14,885 nucleotides of DNA, taken from an uncultured Thermoguttaceae bacterium (GTDB taxonomy: Bacteria > Planctomycetota > Planctomycetia > Pirellulales > Thermoguttaceae). Location: the NCBI GenBank assembly GCA_934725735.1, contig CAKVCP010000052.1:1-14885 (forward strand), read 5' to 3'. Positions 5,404 to 11,765 of this stretch are shown here, piece by piece (positions within the stretch are counted from its first letter, which is position 1; every line of letters starts with the position of its first letter). The notes beneath the pieces are model-generated. The model worked only from the letters and a program-made list of their open reading frames with translations, did no database searches and was not told where the DNA came from. Both the position numbers and the translations under genes were made by a program.

Positions 5404-8169
5404 TCAGGGATTCCGCGAGGAACGGGGGCTCTGCAATTCTTGCGGAATCGAGCTCTGAGCGCGTTCGCGCAAATCGGCGGCGGAAGGTAGCTTGACGGAG
5501 GTTCCCGCGCCGCTAGGAGGAAGAGGTCGCGAGGAATTGGGGGCCTCCGCCTCTTGCGGCGCGCGCGAGGGCGCGTTCCCCGACGATTGAGCGGATTGAG
5601 TCGGCGCCGCAGGGGGCGTCTTGGGGGGAAGCGACTCTTTGACGGGCTCCGCGTTTTTCGGCGCGGAGGACGTCTTCTTCGGAGTCGAGGAGGCTGAAGG
5701 CGCGCCGGGGGACGGGAGCGCGGGAATGGCGGCGAGACGATTGCGCGCGCGCGAATACCAGACGCTCGAAGGGTATTGGTCAACGAGCATGTCGAACGCG
5801 ATCTCCGCCTTCTCGTAGTCGGTCGCGCGTAAGGCGATCTCCCCTTTGAGGAAGAGGAGATAGTCGACGATCGAGGAGTCCGCGCCGCGCTGGAGCGCTT
5901 CGTTCACTAGCGTTTCCGCAGCGACGTCGTTGCGGCGGTCGGCCTGGATCTTCGCAAGACGCCAGACGCAGTGGCTCCAGTACGGGCTCTGAGGATAGTC
6001 GCGGTAGACGCGCGCGAAATTCTGCGCCGCGACGTCGATATTTCCGCGTTCGTATTCGTTCGTCCCCAGATAATAAAGCGCGACGTCCGCGTAGGGGAAG
6101 TCGTTGCGTCCGCGCGTGGCGAGGCTGAGGTACTTCACCGCGTCGTCGCGACGCCCGATCGAATCGGCGAGCATCCCGAGATAATACGCCGCGACCGCCG
6201 CCTCTTGCGTCGTCGGCGCGTACGAAAGAATATCTTCGCACGTCATTTGCGCTTCGGAACGCTTGCCAAGTTCGAGGAGCGAGATGGCGCGTAAAAGCGC
6301 GATGCGCGTCGCCTCCGCTGGGCAATCTTGCCAGAAGGTTTCCGATCGCGTCATCGCTTCGAGGAGAAGTTCGTTCGCGCGGGTAAAATCAAGGTTCGTG
6401 TAGTAGTCGGTCGCGCGTTGGAGATAATCGCGCGCCTCCGCCGCCGTGAGAGGCGTCAACGCGGAAGATTCGCCCTCCGCGCTTGGAACCGTCGGGGTCT
6501 GATTCGAGGTTTGCGTTCCCTGATTGGGTTGGTTCTGATTCTGGTTCTGCGACCCCTGAGTCGTTTGGTTTTGACCCTGATTCTGCGTTCCTTGATTCGT
6601 TTGATTCTGATTCTGCCAGCCCGTGTTTGGCTGGTTGGGCCGACCTTGGCCGGGCTGACTGGGGGACGTCGTTCCCTTCGAATCGGAGGGAGCGTAGGAG
6701 ACGAAATTGGAGCCGGAGGAGCCGGTCGACGGAACGAACCCGTCGCCGCCTGCCGGTCGCGTGTCGACAAAGCCGTTGGGCGTGAAGACGACGAGGGGCG
6801 CCTCTTGCGTGACGCTGGGGGTCGTCGCGACTTTTTTACGCGCGCCGTCGATTCCCTTGAGCGCCATTGAGATCGCGGGGTCGTTCAAATCCTGGGTGTA
6901 TTTGACGAGCGCCTGATAGAGCGCCTCTTGGGCGACGTTGTCCGCCTCGGCCTTATTCGCGCCGTACCGCGCGGCGTAAGCGATCGCGAGAAGCCCTGCG
7001 GATTCGACAAACCCGAGCGCGGTGAGGGGATTCGTTCGGTTTTGTTCGTAATAGCGGAACTCGAGTTCCGTAGACGACGCGCTGACCGCGACGGGCTGCA
7101 ACATCTGGAAGAGGGATTGAATAGCGGAATTGTAGTCCTTCTTCGCGACGTTCACCATCGCGCGGTACGACGTCATTTCGTCGGCGTTTTCTTGTCCGTA
7201 CGGCGACGCGGCGATACTCGCGAGGAGGGATTCCGCAGCGTCGACGTTCTTCATGCAGAGGAAGAGTTTGAGCTTGAGGGTCGCGGACTCGGGGGGTAGA
7301 GTGGAGTCAAGGCGCTCGATCTCGTCGACGATATTGAGCGCGCGCTGAAAATCGCGCAGCGCGAAGTACGCGTACGCCTCGTAAAGAAGCGCGTCTTGGA
7401 GCGTGACGACGAGGGACGCGTCGTTGCGATATTTCTGGACGTACGCCTCAAGGAGCGAAATCGCGTCTTGAGGACGATTTTGCACCAGGAGGAAGAGAGC
7501 GCGTTGAATCGTCGCTTCTCCGACGAGCTCGGGCGTTGAGTTCGAGTCGTCGACGATCTTCGAGAGCGCCTGATCCGCAGCCTGGTAATCTCCCTTGCGA
7601 CCCTGGATAATCGCCGATTCGAGGCGGCAATACCCGACGAGAGGGGAGTTCGGATACTCCTTTTCGCAGCGCGCGTAATACGCGAGCGCTTGATCGAAAG
7701 TCCCGACTTTCGATTCGCAAACCCCCAAGTAGTAGTAGACGTATTGGTTGAAATTGTCCGTCGGATATTGCGACAGGAATTGCGTGAGCTGGGTTCGCGC
7801 CGTCGAGTAGTCTTCTTCGTTGAAGTAGGAACGCGCGTTGTGGAAGAACGCGTCGCGATATTCCTTCACGGAAGAGCCTTGCGTAAGGATGTAGTTGAAG
7901 TGAGTACGCGCCGTCGCGGTATCGCTCGTTTGCTCGTTTCGCGCGAGGTACGCGCATCCGAGATAGAGCTCTCCTTTGTTGCGGTCGCTCGACGTGGAAT
8001 ATTGCTGGACGAAGCTTTCGAGTTTCGTGACCGCGAGGGCGTAATTCCCGGCGGAATACGCGTTTTGCCCCTCCGCGAGGAGGTCGTCTCCCGGCGCCGC
8101 CGCCAGCGGCGCGCAGGTCATAAGAAGGAATGTCGCAAGAAGAACGCGCGACAGGGGATGGTCTCTCAT
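5404..8169 (-). CDS. Secreted tetratricopeptide-repeat protein with Q/N-rich linker
   Basis: 921 residues. Residues 1-25 are a signal peptide (MRDHPLSRVLLATFLLMTC, ending APLAAA), so it acts outside the cytoplasm. Residues 28-450 carry an array of TPR-like helical hairpins of the BamD/YbgF type (AGNYALAVTKLESFVQQYS, EYPNSPLVGYCRLESA). Residues about 503-560 are a Q/N/T/G-rich linker. Residues about 575-815 carry a second TPR array (YLGTNEYERGNIDVAAQNF, ATDYEKAEIAFDMLVDQYP). The last 100 or so residues are proline/serine-rich and probably disordered. TPR arrays bind proteins; a scaffold or cell-envelope assembly role is likely but the partner is unknown. The open frame extends 42 codons upstream, but ATG 8169 is preferred: GAGG lies 7 nt upstream, a signal peptide follows at once, and the longer form would start at the -35 box. 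No neighbour shares its operon. Confidence 0.9.
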   Translation of the reverse strand: MRDHPLSRVLLATFLLMTCAPLAAAPGDDLLAEGQNAYSAGNYALAVTKLESFVQQYSTSSDRNKGELYLGCAYLARNEQTSDTATARTHFNYILTQGSSVKEYRDAFFHNARSYFNEEDYSTARTQLTQFLSQYPTDNFNQYVYYYLGVCESKVGTFDQALAYYARCEKEYPNSPLVGYCRLESAIIQGRKGDYQAADQALSKIVDDSNSTPELVGEATIQRALFLLVQNRPQDAISLLEAYVQKYRNDASLVVTLQDALLYEAYAYFALRDFQRALNIVDEIERLDSTLPPESATLKLKLFLCMKNVDAAESLLASIAASPYGQENADEMTSYRAMVNVAKKDYNSAIQSLFQMLQPVAVSASSTELEFRYYEQNRTNPLTALGFVESAGLLAIAYAARYGANKAEADNVAQEALYQALVKYTQDLNDPAISMALKGIDGARKKVATTPSVTQEAPLVVFTPNGFVDTRPAGGDGFVPSTGSSGSNFVSYAPSDSKGTTSPSQPGQGRPNQPNTGWQNQNQTNQGTQNQGQNQTTQGSQNQNQNQPNQGTQTSNQTPTVPSAEGESSALTPLTAAEARDYLQRATDYYTNLDFTRANELLLEAMTRSETFWQDCPAEATRIALLRAISLLELGKRSEAQMTCEDILSYAPTTQEAAVAAYYLGMLADSIGRRDDAVKYLSLATRGRNDFPYADVALYYLGTNEYERGNIDVAAQNFARVYRDYPQSPYWSHCVWRLAKIQADRRNDVAAETLVNEALQRGADSSIVDYLLFLKGEIALRATDYEKAEIAFDMLVDQYPSSVWYSRARNRLAAIPALPSPGAPSASSTPKKTSSAPKNAEPVKESLPPKTPPAAPTQSAQSSGNAPSRAPQEAEAPNSSRPLPPSGAGTSVKLPSAADLRERAQSSIPQELQSPRSSRNP
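6490..6660 (-). repeat. Imperfect short repeats coding the Q/N-rich linker
   Basis: Inside the TPR gene, the plus strand repeats variants of GATTCTGATTCTG, GGTTCTG and TTGGTT, giving runs of Asn-Gln with Thr and Gly on the coding strand. The units are degenerate and 6-30 nt long. Such a tract can change length by slippage and is a likely site of assembly error. Confidence 0.75.
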
Positions 8170-8266
8170 TTCGACGCCTCGTGTTGAATATCGGACGGAT
8201 AATAACTTTTCGCTTATAATCGGTCGGGAACGGCGCTGGCCGCAAACTCCGGGAATAATACTGGCA

Positions 8267-8295
8267 AGTATAAACCAGGATGACTCAAGAAACAA
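8267..8295 (-). promoter_or_regulatory. Promoter of the TPR gene
   Basis: On the minus strand TTGTTT (8295-8290), a 17-bp spacer and TATACT (8272-8267) form a good housekeeping promoter about 100 nt upstream of the chosen ATG at 8169. It argues against the longer open frame that begins at 8295. Confidence 0.6.
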
Positions 8296-8327
8296 CGGGG
8301 AGACGCGCTCCTAGTTGGTAAAAAAAG

Positions 8328-8355
8328 CGTTATTAACGATTCCCGCGTTCCGCGG
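8328..8355. promoter_or_regulatory. Two adjacent dyads between divergent promoters
   Basis: CGTTA-T-TAACG (8328-8338) and CCGCG-TTC-CGCGG (8343-8355) are perfect short palindromes lying between the minus-strand -35 at 8290-8295 and the plus-strand -35 at 8403-8408. Their place would suit a regulator of one or both genes; function is inferred. The gap 8170-8493 otherwise contains the two promoters and no gene. Confidence 0.3.
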
Positions 8356-8402
8356 CTGACGACTCCGCAATTTTTTGGAAACGCGCCCGTAATCTTTGAC
8401 TG

Positions 8403-8431
8403 TTGTATTTTATCGTCGCATACTATATAAT
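8403..8431 (+). promoter_or_regulatory. Promoter of the PH-domain gene
   Basis: TTGTAT (8403-8408), a 17-bp spacer and a perfect TATAAT (8426-8431). A start near 8438 gives a leader of about 55 nt ahead of the AAGGAG site and ATG 8494. Confidence 0.65.
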
Positions 8432-8493
8432 GTCTCGCGCGTGGATCGCATGACGAGTCCGCGCGATTTTCCTGGATCTAGAAGGAGTGTCTC

Positions 8494-9399
8494 ATGGCTA
8501 CAAATCAGAATAAAACCGAGTCTGCTGGCGAATGGCGTCATGGAAGACCGTCTGTTAAAGCGTTCTATCCCGAGTTTTTCCTCCTCGCTCTCGTCACGAT
8601 CGCGTTCATGGCGCTCGCGATGAAGTTGAGTTGCAACGAACTGAAGAAGGCGAAGTCTGCGGAGAGTCCCGAGGCGGCGTCCGTAGAGACGACCTTCGTT
8701 CCGCAGTGTTTGGAGTTGCAACGCGCCTTCGCGCAAGACGTTTCGATCGACGAACTTGAGATTCCCGAAGACGCGTCCGCCGATACCGCTGCGGAGCCCG
8801 TCGTCGCCGTCGACCCCGCCCAGGCTGAGCCCGTCGTCGAAGAGCCCGTCGCTGAGGCGCCTGCGGTCGACGCGGAGCCCGTTGAGGTCGCTCCGGAAAC
8901 CGTCGCCCCTGAGACGTCCCCCGCCGCGACTCCTGCTGTTTCCCTTGCCAAAACGTGGTCCAAAATCGTCTGGATTTGGGTTGTCTGCATGATTCCTCCT
9001 CTCGTCCTCTGGATTTGGCGCGGATGGGCGTGGATTTGCGCCGTCTATGGCGTTTATTACGAGCTAAAAGTCGACCCTGATAATATTCGCGCTTCGACCT
9101 TTTTAACCACGCGCGGTATCTTCAGTAAGAAGACCGACTCGATGCACATCGGCGCGATCAAGGATATTCAAAGCAAACAGACTTTGTTCCAGAAATACTT
9201 CAGAGGCGGCGTCGGAACGATCACCCTCTTCACCAGAGACTTGACCGACGGCAAGGTCGTGATGGACAATATGCCCGAACCGAGCCGCGTGTTCAATTCG
9301 CTCGACACGTTGCGACGTCACTATTGGGGGCGCGGCGGCTTTAACACAGTCGGCGGCGACTATCCTGAAGGGGACGACGGCGCTGGAGATATCGGTTAG
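8494..9399 (+). CDS. Membrane protein with bacterial PH domain (YdbS/bPH2-like) and acidic insert
   Basis: 301 residues. A membrane segment lies at about 27-44 (FFLLALVTIAFMALAM). Residues 58-150 form a long loop, rich in Ala, Glu, Pro and Val with repeated AEPV-type units at about 100-145. A strongly hydrophobic Trp-rich stretch spans 159-187 (IVWIWVVCMIPPLVLWIW). Residues 188-270 match the bacterial PH domain: TTRGIFSKKTDSMHIGAIKD, then QSKQTLFQKYFRGGVGTITL. A Gly/Asp-rich tail follows. Bacterial PH proteins of this group sit in the membrane with the PH domain next to the bilayer; their biochemical role is largely unknown. The usual form has a tight two-helix hairpin before the PH domain, so the insert of about 115 residues is unusual. 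AAGGAG at 8482-8487 lies 6 nt from the ATG. It is a single gene with its own promoter and terminator. Confidence 0.85.
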   Translation: MATNQNKTESAGEWRHGRPSVKAFYPEFFLLALVTIAFMALAMKLSCNELKKAKSAESPEAASVETTFVPQCLELQRAFAQDVSIDELEIPEDASADTAAEPVVAVDPAQAEPVVEEPVAEAPAVDAEPVEVAPETVAPETSPAATPAVSLAKTWSKIVWIWVVCMIPPLVLWIWRGWAWICAVYGVYYELKVDPDNIRASTFLTTRGIFSKKTDSMHIGAIKDIQSKQTLFQKYFRGGVGTITLFTRDLTDGKVVMDNMPEPSRVFNSLDTLRRHYWGRGGFNTVGGDYPEGDDGAGDIG

Positions 9400-9419
9400 T
9401 AAACCAAACGATTCCATAT

Positions 9420-9454
9420 GGGACCGACGCTACGCCGCGTCCGGCCCCTTTTTT
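9420..9454 (+). terminator. Terminator after the PH-domain gene
   Basis: GGGACCGACGC pairs, with a small bulge, with GCGTCCGGCCC across a short loop, then six T (9449-9454). It lies about 20 nt past the stop codon and 35 nt before the next gene. Confidence 0.8.
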
Positions 9455-9488
9455 GATTCAATATTGAGAGACTCAAGGAGAAAGCTTC

Positions 9489-10439
9489 ATGACACATTTC
9501 TTCCGATATGCGGCGACGGCGTTCGCGGCTCTTTTCGCGACCGCTTCCGCCTGCGTTTTGGCCGCCGACGGGGACGCGCTATGGACGATTCGAAGCAAAC
9601 CGCGCGACACGATCACCGTCGTCGCGCATCGCGGCGCGGGCGACCTTGCCCCGGAAAACTGTTTGTCTTCCCTCGAACTGACGTGGAAGATGGGAGGCGT
9701 TCCTGAAGTCGACGTTCGCACGACGAAGGACGGGCGCATCATGATGTTCCACGACGGGAACTTCCAGCGCGTGTGTCCGAACGAATCGGAGGAGATTCGC
9801 AAGTCGAGCGTCGAGAAGATGACGTACGACGAGGTGAGAAAGCTCGATATCGGGATCTTCCGCGGCGAAGAACACCGCGGCGAACGCGTCCTCTCGATCG
9901 AAGATATCGTCGAGGCTCTCAGGGCGGATTCGAAGCGCAAAGTCGTCATCGACGTGAAGAACGTCGATTTCCAGAAACTTTCGGACGCCGTCGCCGACGT
10001 TCGCGAACAGGTGATCCTCACGTCCGGATCCGAAGCGGATCTCCAGCGCTGGGCGAAGATCAACGTCGAATTTTACGACACGGCGCTCTGGATGGGACTC
10101 GGCTCCTATACCGACGCGGACGTCGAGAAGCGCTTTGAATCGCTGCGCAAGAACGATTTCGCCGGAATCAAACGTTTGCAGATTCATGTGACGAAGGACG
10201 CCGACGGCTCGCTCAAACCGAGCGCCGCATGCATCCGCGCTTGCGCCGACGAATGTCGAGAACGCGGTATCGAGTTCCAGACGATGCCGTGGCGTACCAA
10301 GACGTGTCCTGAACTCGCGACCGATATCCCGTTCCACAAAGAACTCCTCAACCTCGGCACGATGGGATTCGGAACCGACCGACCCGACTGCGCCTTCCAA
10401 GCGCTCGACGAATTCTACGCCGAAGCGCCTCAAAAATGA
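9489..10439 (+). CDS. Secreted glycerophosphodiester phosphodiesterase (GDPD family)
   Basis: 316 residues. The family hydrolyses glycerophosphodiesters, releasing sn-glycerol 3-phosphate and an alcohol. A signal peptide spans about 1-26 (AATAFAALFATASACVLAA), so it should act outside the cytoplasm. The TIM-barrel motifs are present: HRGAGDLAPEN with His47, Arg48 and Glu56; EVDVRTTKDG with metal ligands Glu73 and Asp75; FHD with the second catalytic His88; VVIDVKN where most members have Glu instead of Asp in the E-x-K strand; and GFGTDRPD near the end. AAGGAG at 9475-9480 lies 8 nt before the ATG. Terminators on both sides suggest a single transcription unit; I could not find a convincing promoter in the 34 nt between the upstream terminator and the ATG. 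Substrate headgroup is not predictable. The conservative Glu-to-Asp change should still allow metal binding. Confidence 0.93.
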   Translation: MTHFFRYAATAFAALFATASACVLAADGDALWTIRSKPRDTITVVAHRGAGDLAPENCLSSLELTWKMGGVPEVDVRTTKDGRIMMFHDGNFQRVCPNESEEIRKSSVEKMTYDEVRKLDIGIFRGEEHRGERVLSIEDIVEALRADSKRKVVIDVKNVDFQKLSDAVADVREQVILTSGSEADLQRWAKINVEFYDTALWMGLGSYTDADVEKRFESLRKNDFAGIKRLQIHVTKDADGSLKPSAACIRACADECRERGIEFQTMPWRTKTCPELATDIPFHKELLNLGTMGFGTDRPDCAFQALDEFYAEAPQK

Positions 10440-10480
10440 CGCCTGCGGCGCGTTTCTCATGAATTAAACTTTCCCTTACG

Positions 10481-10512
10481 ACGGGCGGAGCGATTTTCTC
10501 CGCCCGTTTTTT
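10481..10512 (+). terminator. Terminator after the GDPD gene
   Basis: Perfect 10-bp stem ACGGGCGGAG / CTCCGCCCGT with a 7-nt loop, followed by six T (10507-10512), 42 nt past the stop codon. Confidence 0.92.
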
Positions 10513-10515
10513 CGC

Positions 10516-10544
10516 TTGTTTTTATTCCGTTTTTTTCTTAAAGT
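10516..10544 (+). promoter_or_regulatory. Possible promoter of the peptidase-exporter operon
   Basis: TTGTTT (10516-10521), a 17-bp T-rich spacer and TAAAGT (10539-10544). The -10 matches only four of six bases, but this lies directly after a strong terminator and 55 nt before the next gene, where a promoter is needed. Confidence 0.4.
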
Positions 10545-10598
10545 AACGGCGGCGCCTTAGGATGGGCGCGATTCAATCACAGGCAAAGAGGGAGAGGT

Positions 10599-11765
10599 AT
10601 GTCGTTTCTACCATCGTTGATCCAGCGCGTCGTCATTCTTGTCGCTATGCTATGCGCGACGTCCGTCGGCGCTATTGACTTCAGCATTCCGCTTCCGAAA
10701 CCCTCTCTACCCGCGATTCCGACCCCCGCGTTCCTGAGCAAACCGGGCAAGAAGATTTCCAACGAAGAGATCCAAGAGATCGAGGTCGCTCGCGAAAAGC
10801 GCGACGAAACGCGACCGATCGCCGACGACCGAAGAGCGTCGCAACGCGCCGCGGACGATTCTGCTTCGACCGCGCCTCCTCGCGCGGGCTCCGTCTATAA
10901 CCTCGAGGCGGCGACCCGAAACTCCGAAACGAATGAAATCGATCTCTCTCCGACCTTCGCCGCGCTCCTTCCATACTCCATGGCGCTGGGGCGCGTCGTT
11001 TGCGAATCGAACTTCCCATTCGACTCCGTTCAAGGGCTGCAAGCGGAGATCGTTCAGCTCCAAATCGATCTCGTCAACTATCTGGGAATCCCCGAGACGC
11101 GCGAAAAGATCGTCCTGTGCCTCTTCAAAGACGAAACGTCGTACCGCGCCTTCATCAAAACGGTTTTTCCCGGCGCGCCTCAAGATCGCCCCGCGCTATA
11201 CGTCCGCCAAGGGGAGAATCCCGGCGTGCTCATGGTTCAGAAGGACGATAAGATGATCGTCAACATCCGCCACGAGATGACGCACGCGTACCTCAATTCA
11301 ACGCTCCGTCACGTCCCGATATGGCTCGACGAAGGGCTCGCGAAATATTTTGAGACGCCCCCCGGAGAACGCGGATTCCGCAATCCCTACCTGAAAATCG
11401 CGGAAGAGAATATGTCCGGATTCTTCAGCTCCCCTCCGTCGCTAGCGCGTCTCGAGAAGCTGACGCGCGTCGACGAGATGCGCGCCAGAGAGTATCGCGA
11501 ATCATGGTCGTGGGTGCACTTTTTGATCCACTATTCGCGCGACACTCACTATCTCCTCGTCCGGTATTTGTCGACATTGCGCAAAGAACGCCAGGCGGAA
11601 ATATCGACCGAAGAGGCGTATAAGGCGCAGAAGAAGGCCCCGATGAAGAGGCTCCTCGACGAAAATATCGAGGGGTATAACAAGAAATACGTCGAACACT
11701 TTAAAAACTGGGATAAACGTCGAGATTCATACGAAAACGCCCGAGTCGAAAGGGGAACGAGATGA
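10599..11765 (+). CDS. DUF1570-like secreted zinc metallopeptidase (gluzincin fold)
   Basis: 388 residues. Signal peptide or N-terminal anchor at about 1-25 (LIQRVVILVAMLCATSVGA). A charged, probably flexible segment runs to about 115. The peptidase domain shows the zinc motif H225-E-M-T-H229 in NIRHEMTHAYLNS and the third ligand Glu245 in IWLDEGLAKYFE, the gluzincin (MA clan) layout. The domain looks like DUF1570, which I know mostly from planctomycetes; substrates are unknown. Residues after about 280 are helical and basic. GGGAG and GAGG lie just upstream of the ATG. The stop codon overlaps the start of the exporter gene (ATGA, 11762-11765), so the two are probably translationally coupled and may act at the same envelope site. 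Catalytic residues are intact, so an active enzyme is likely. Confidence 0.87.
   Translation: MSFLPSLIQRVVILVAMLCATSVGAIDFSIPLPKPSLPAIPTPAFLSKPGKKISNEEIQEIEVAREKRDETRPIADDRRASQRAADDSASTAPPRAGSVYNLEAATRNSETNEIDLSPTFAALLPYSMALGRVVCESNFPFDSVQGLQAEIVQLQIDLVNYLGIPETREKIVLCLFKDETSYRAFIKTVFPGAPQDRPALYVRQGENPGVLMVQKDDKMIVNIRHEMTHAYLNSTLRHVPIWLDEGLAKYFETPPGERGFRNPYLKIAEENMSGFFSSPPSLARLEKLTRVDEMRAREYRESWSWVHFLIHYSRDTHYLLVRYLSTLRKERQAEISTEEAYKAQKKAPMKRLLDENIEGYNKKYVEHFKNWDKRRDSYENARVERGTR

Noticed and set aside
2907..5783. 958-codon open frame on the minus strand, opposite the beta-helix gene
   Set aside because: It is Arg/Val/Asp-rich without domains or a start signal and crosses a terminator and part of the TPR gene. 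Strong GNC-type codon use in the sense gene leaves the antisense frame free of stops.
8170..8295. 42-codon N-terminal extension of the TPR protein
   Set aside because: It would begin at the -35 hexamer of the predicted promoter and place residues before a clear signal peptide.
9579..10460. 293-codon minus-strand open frame over the GDPD gene
   Set aside because: Mirror frame with the same compositional bias; the sense strand has all GDPD motifs.
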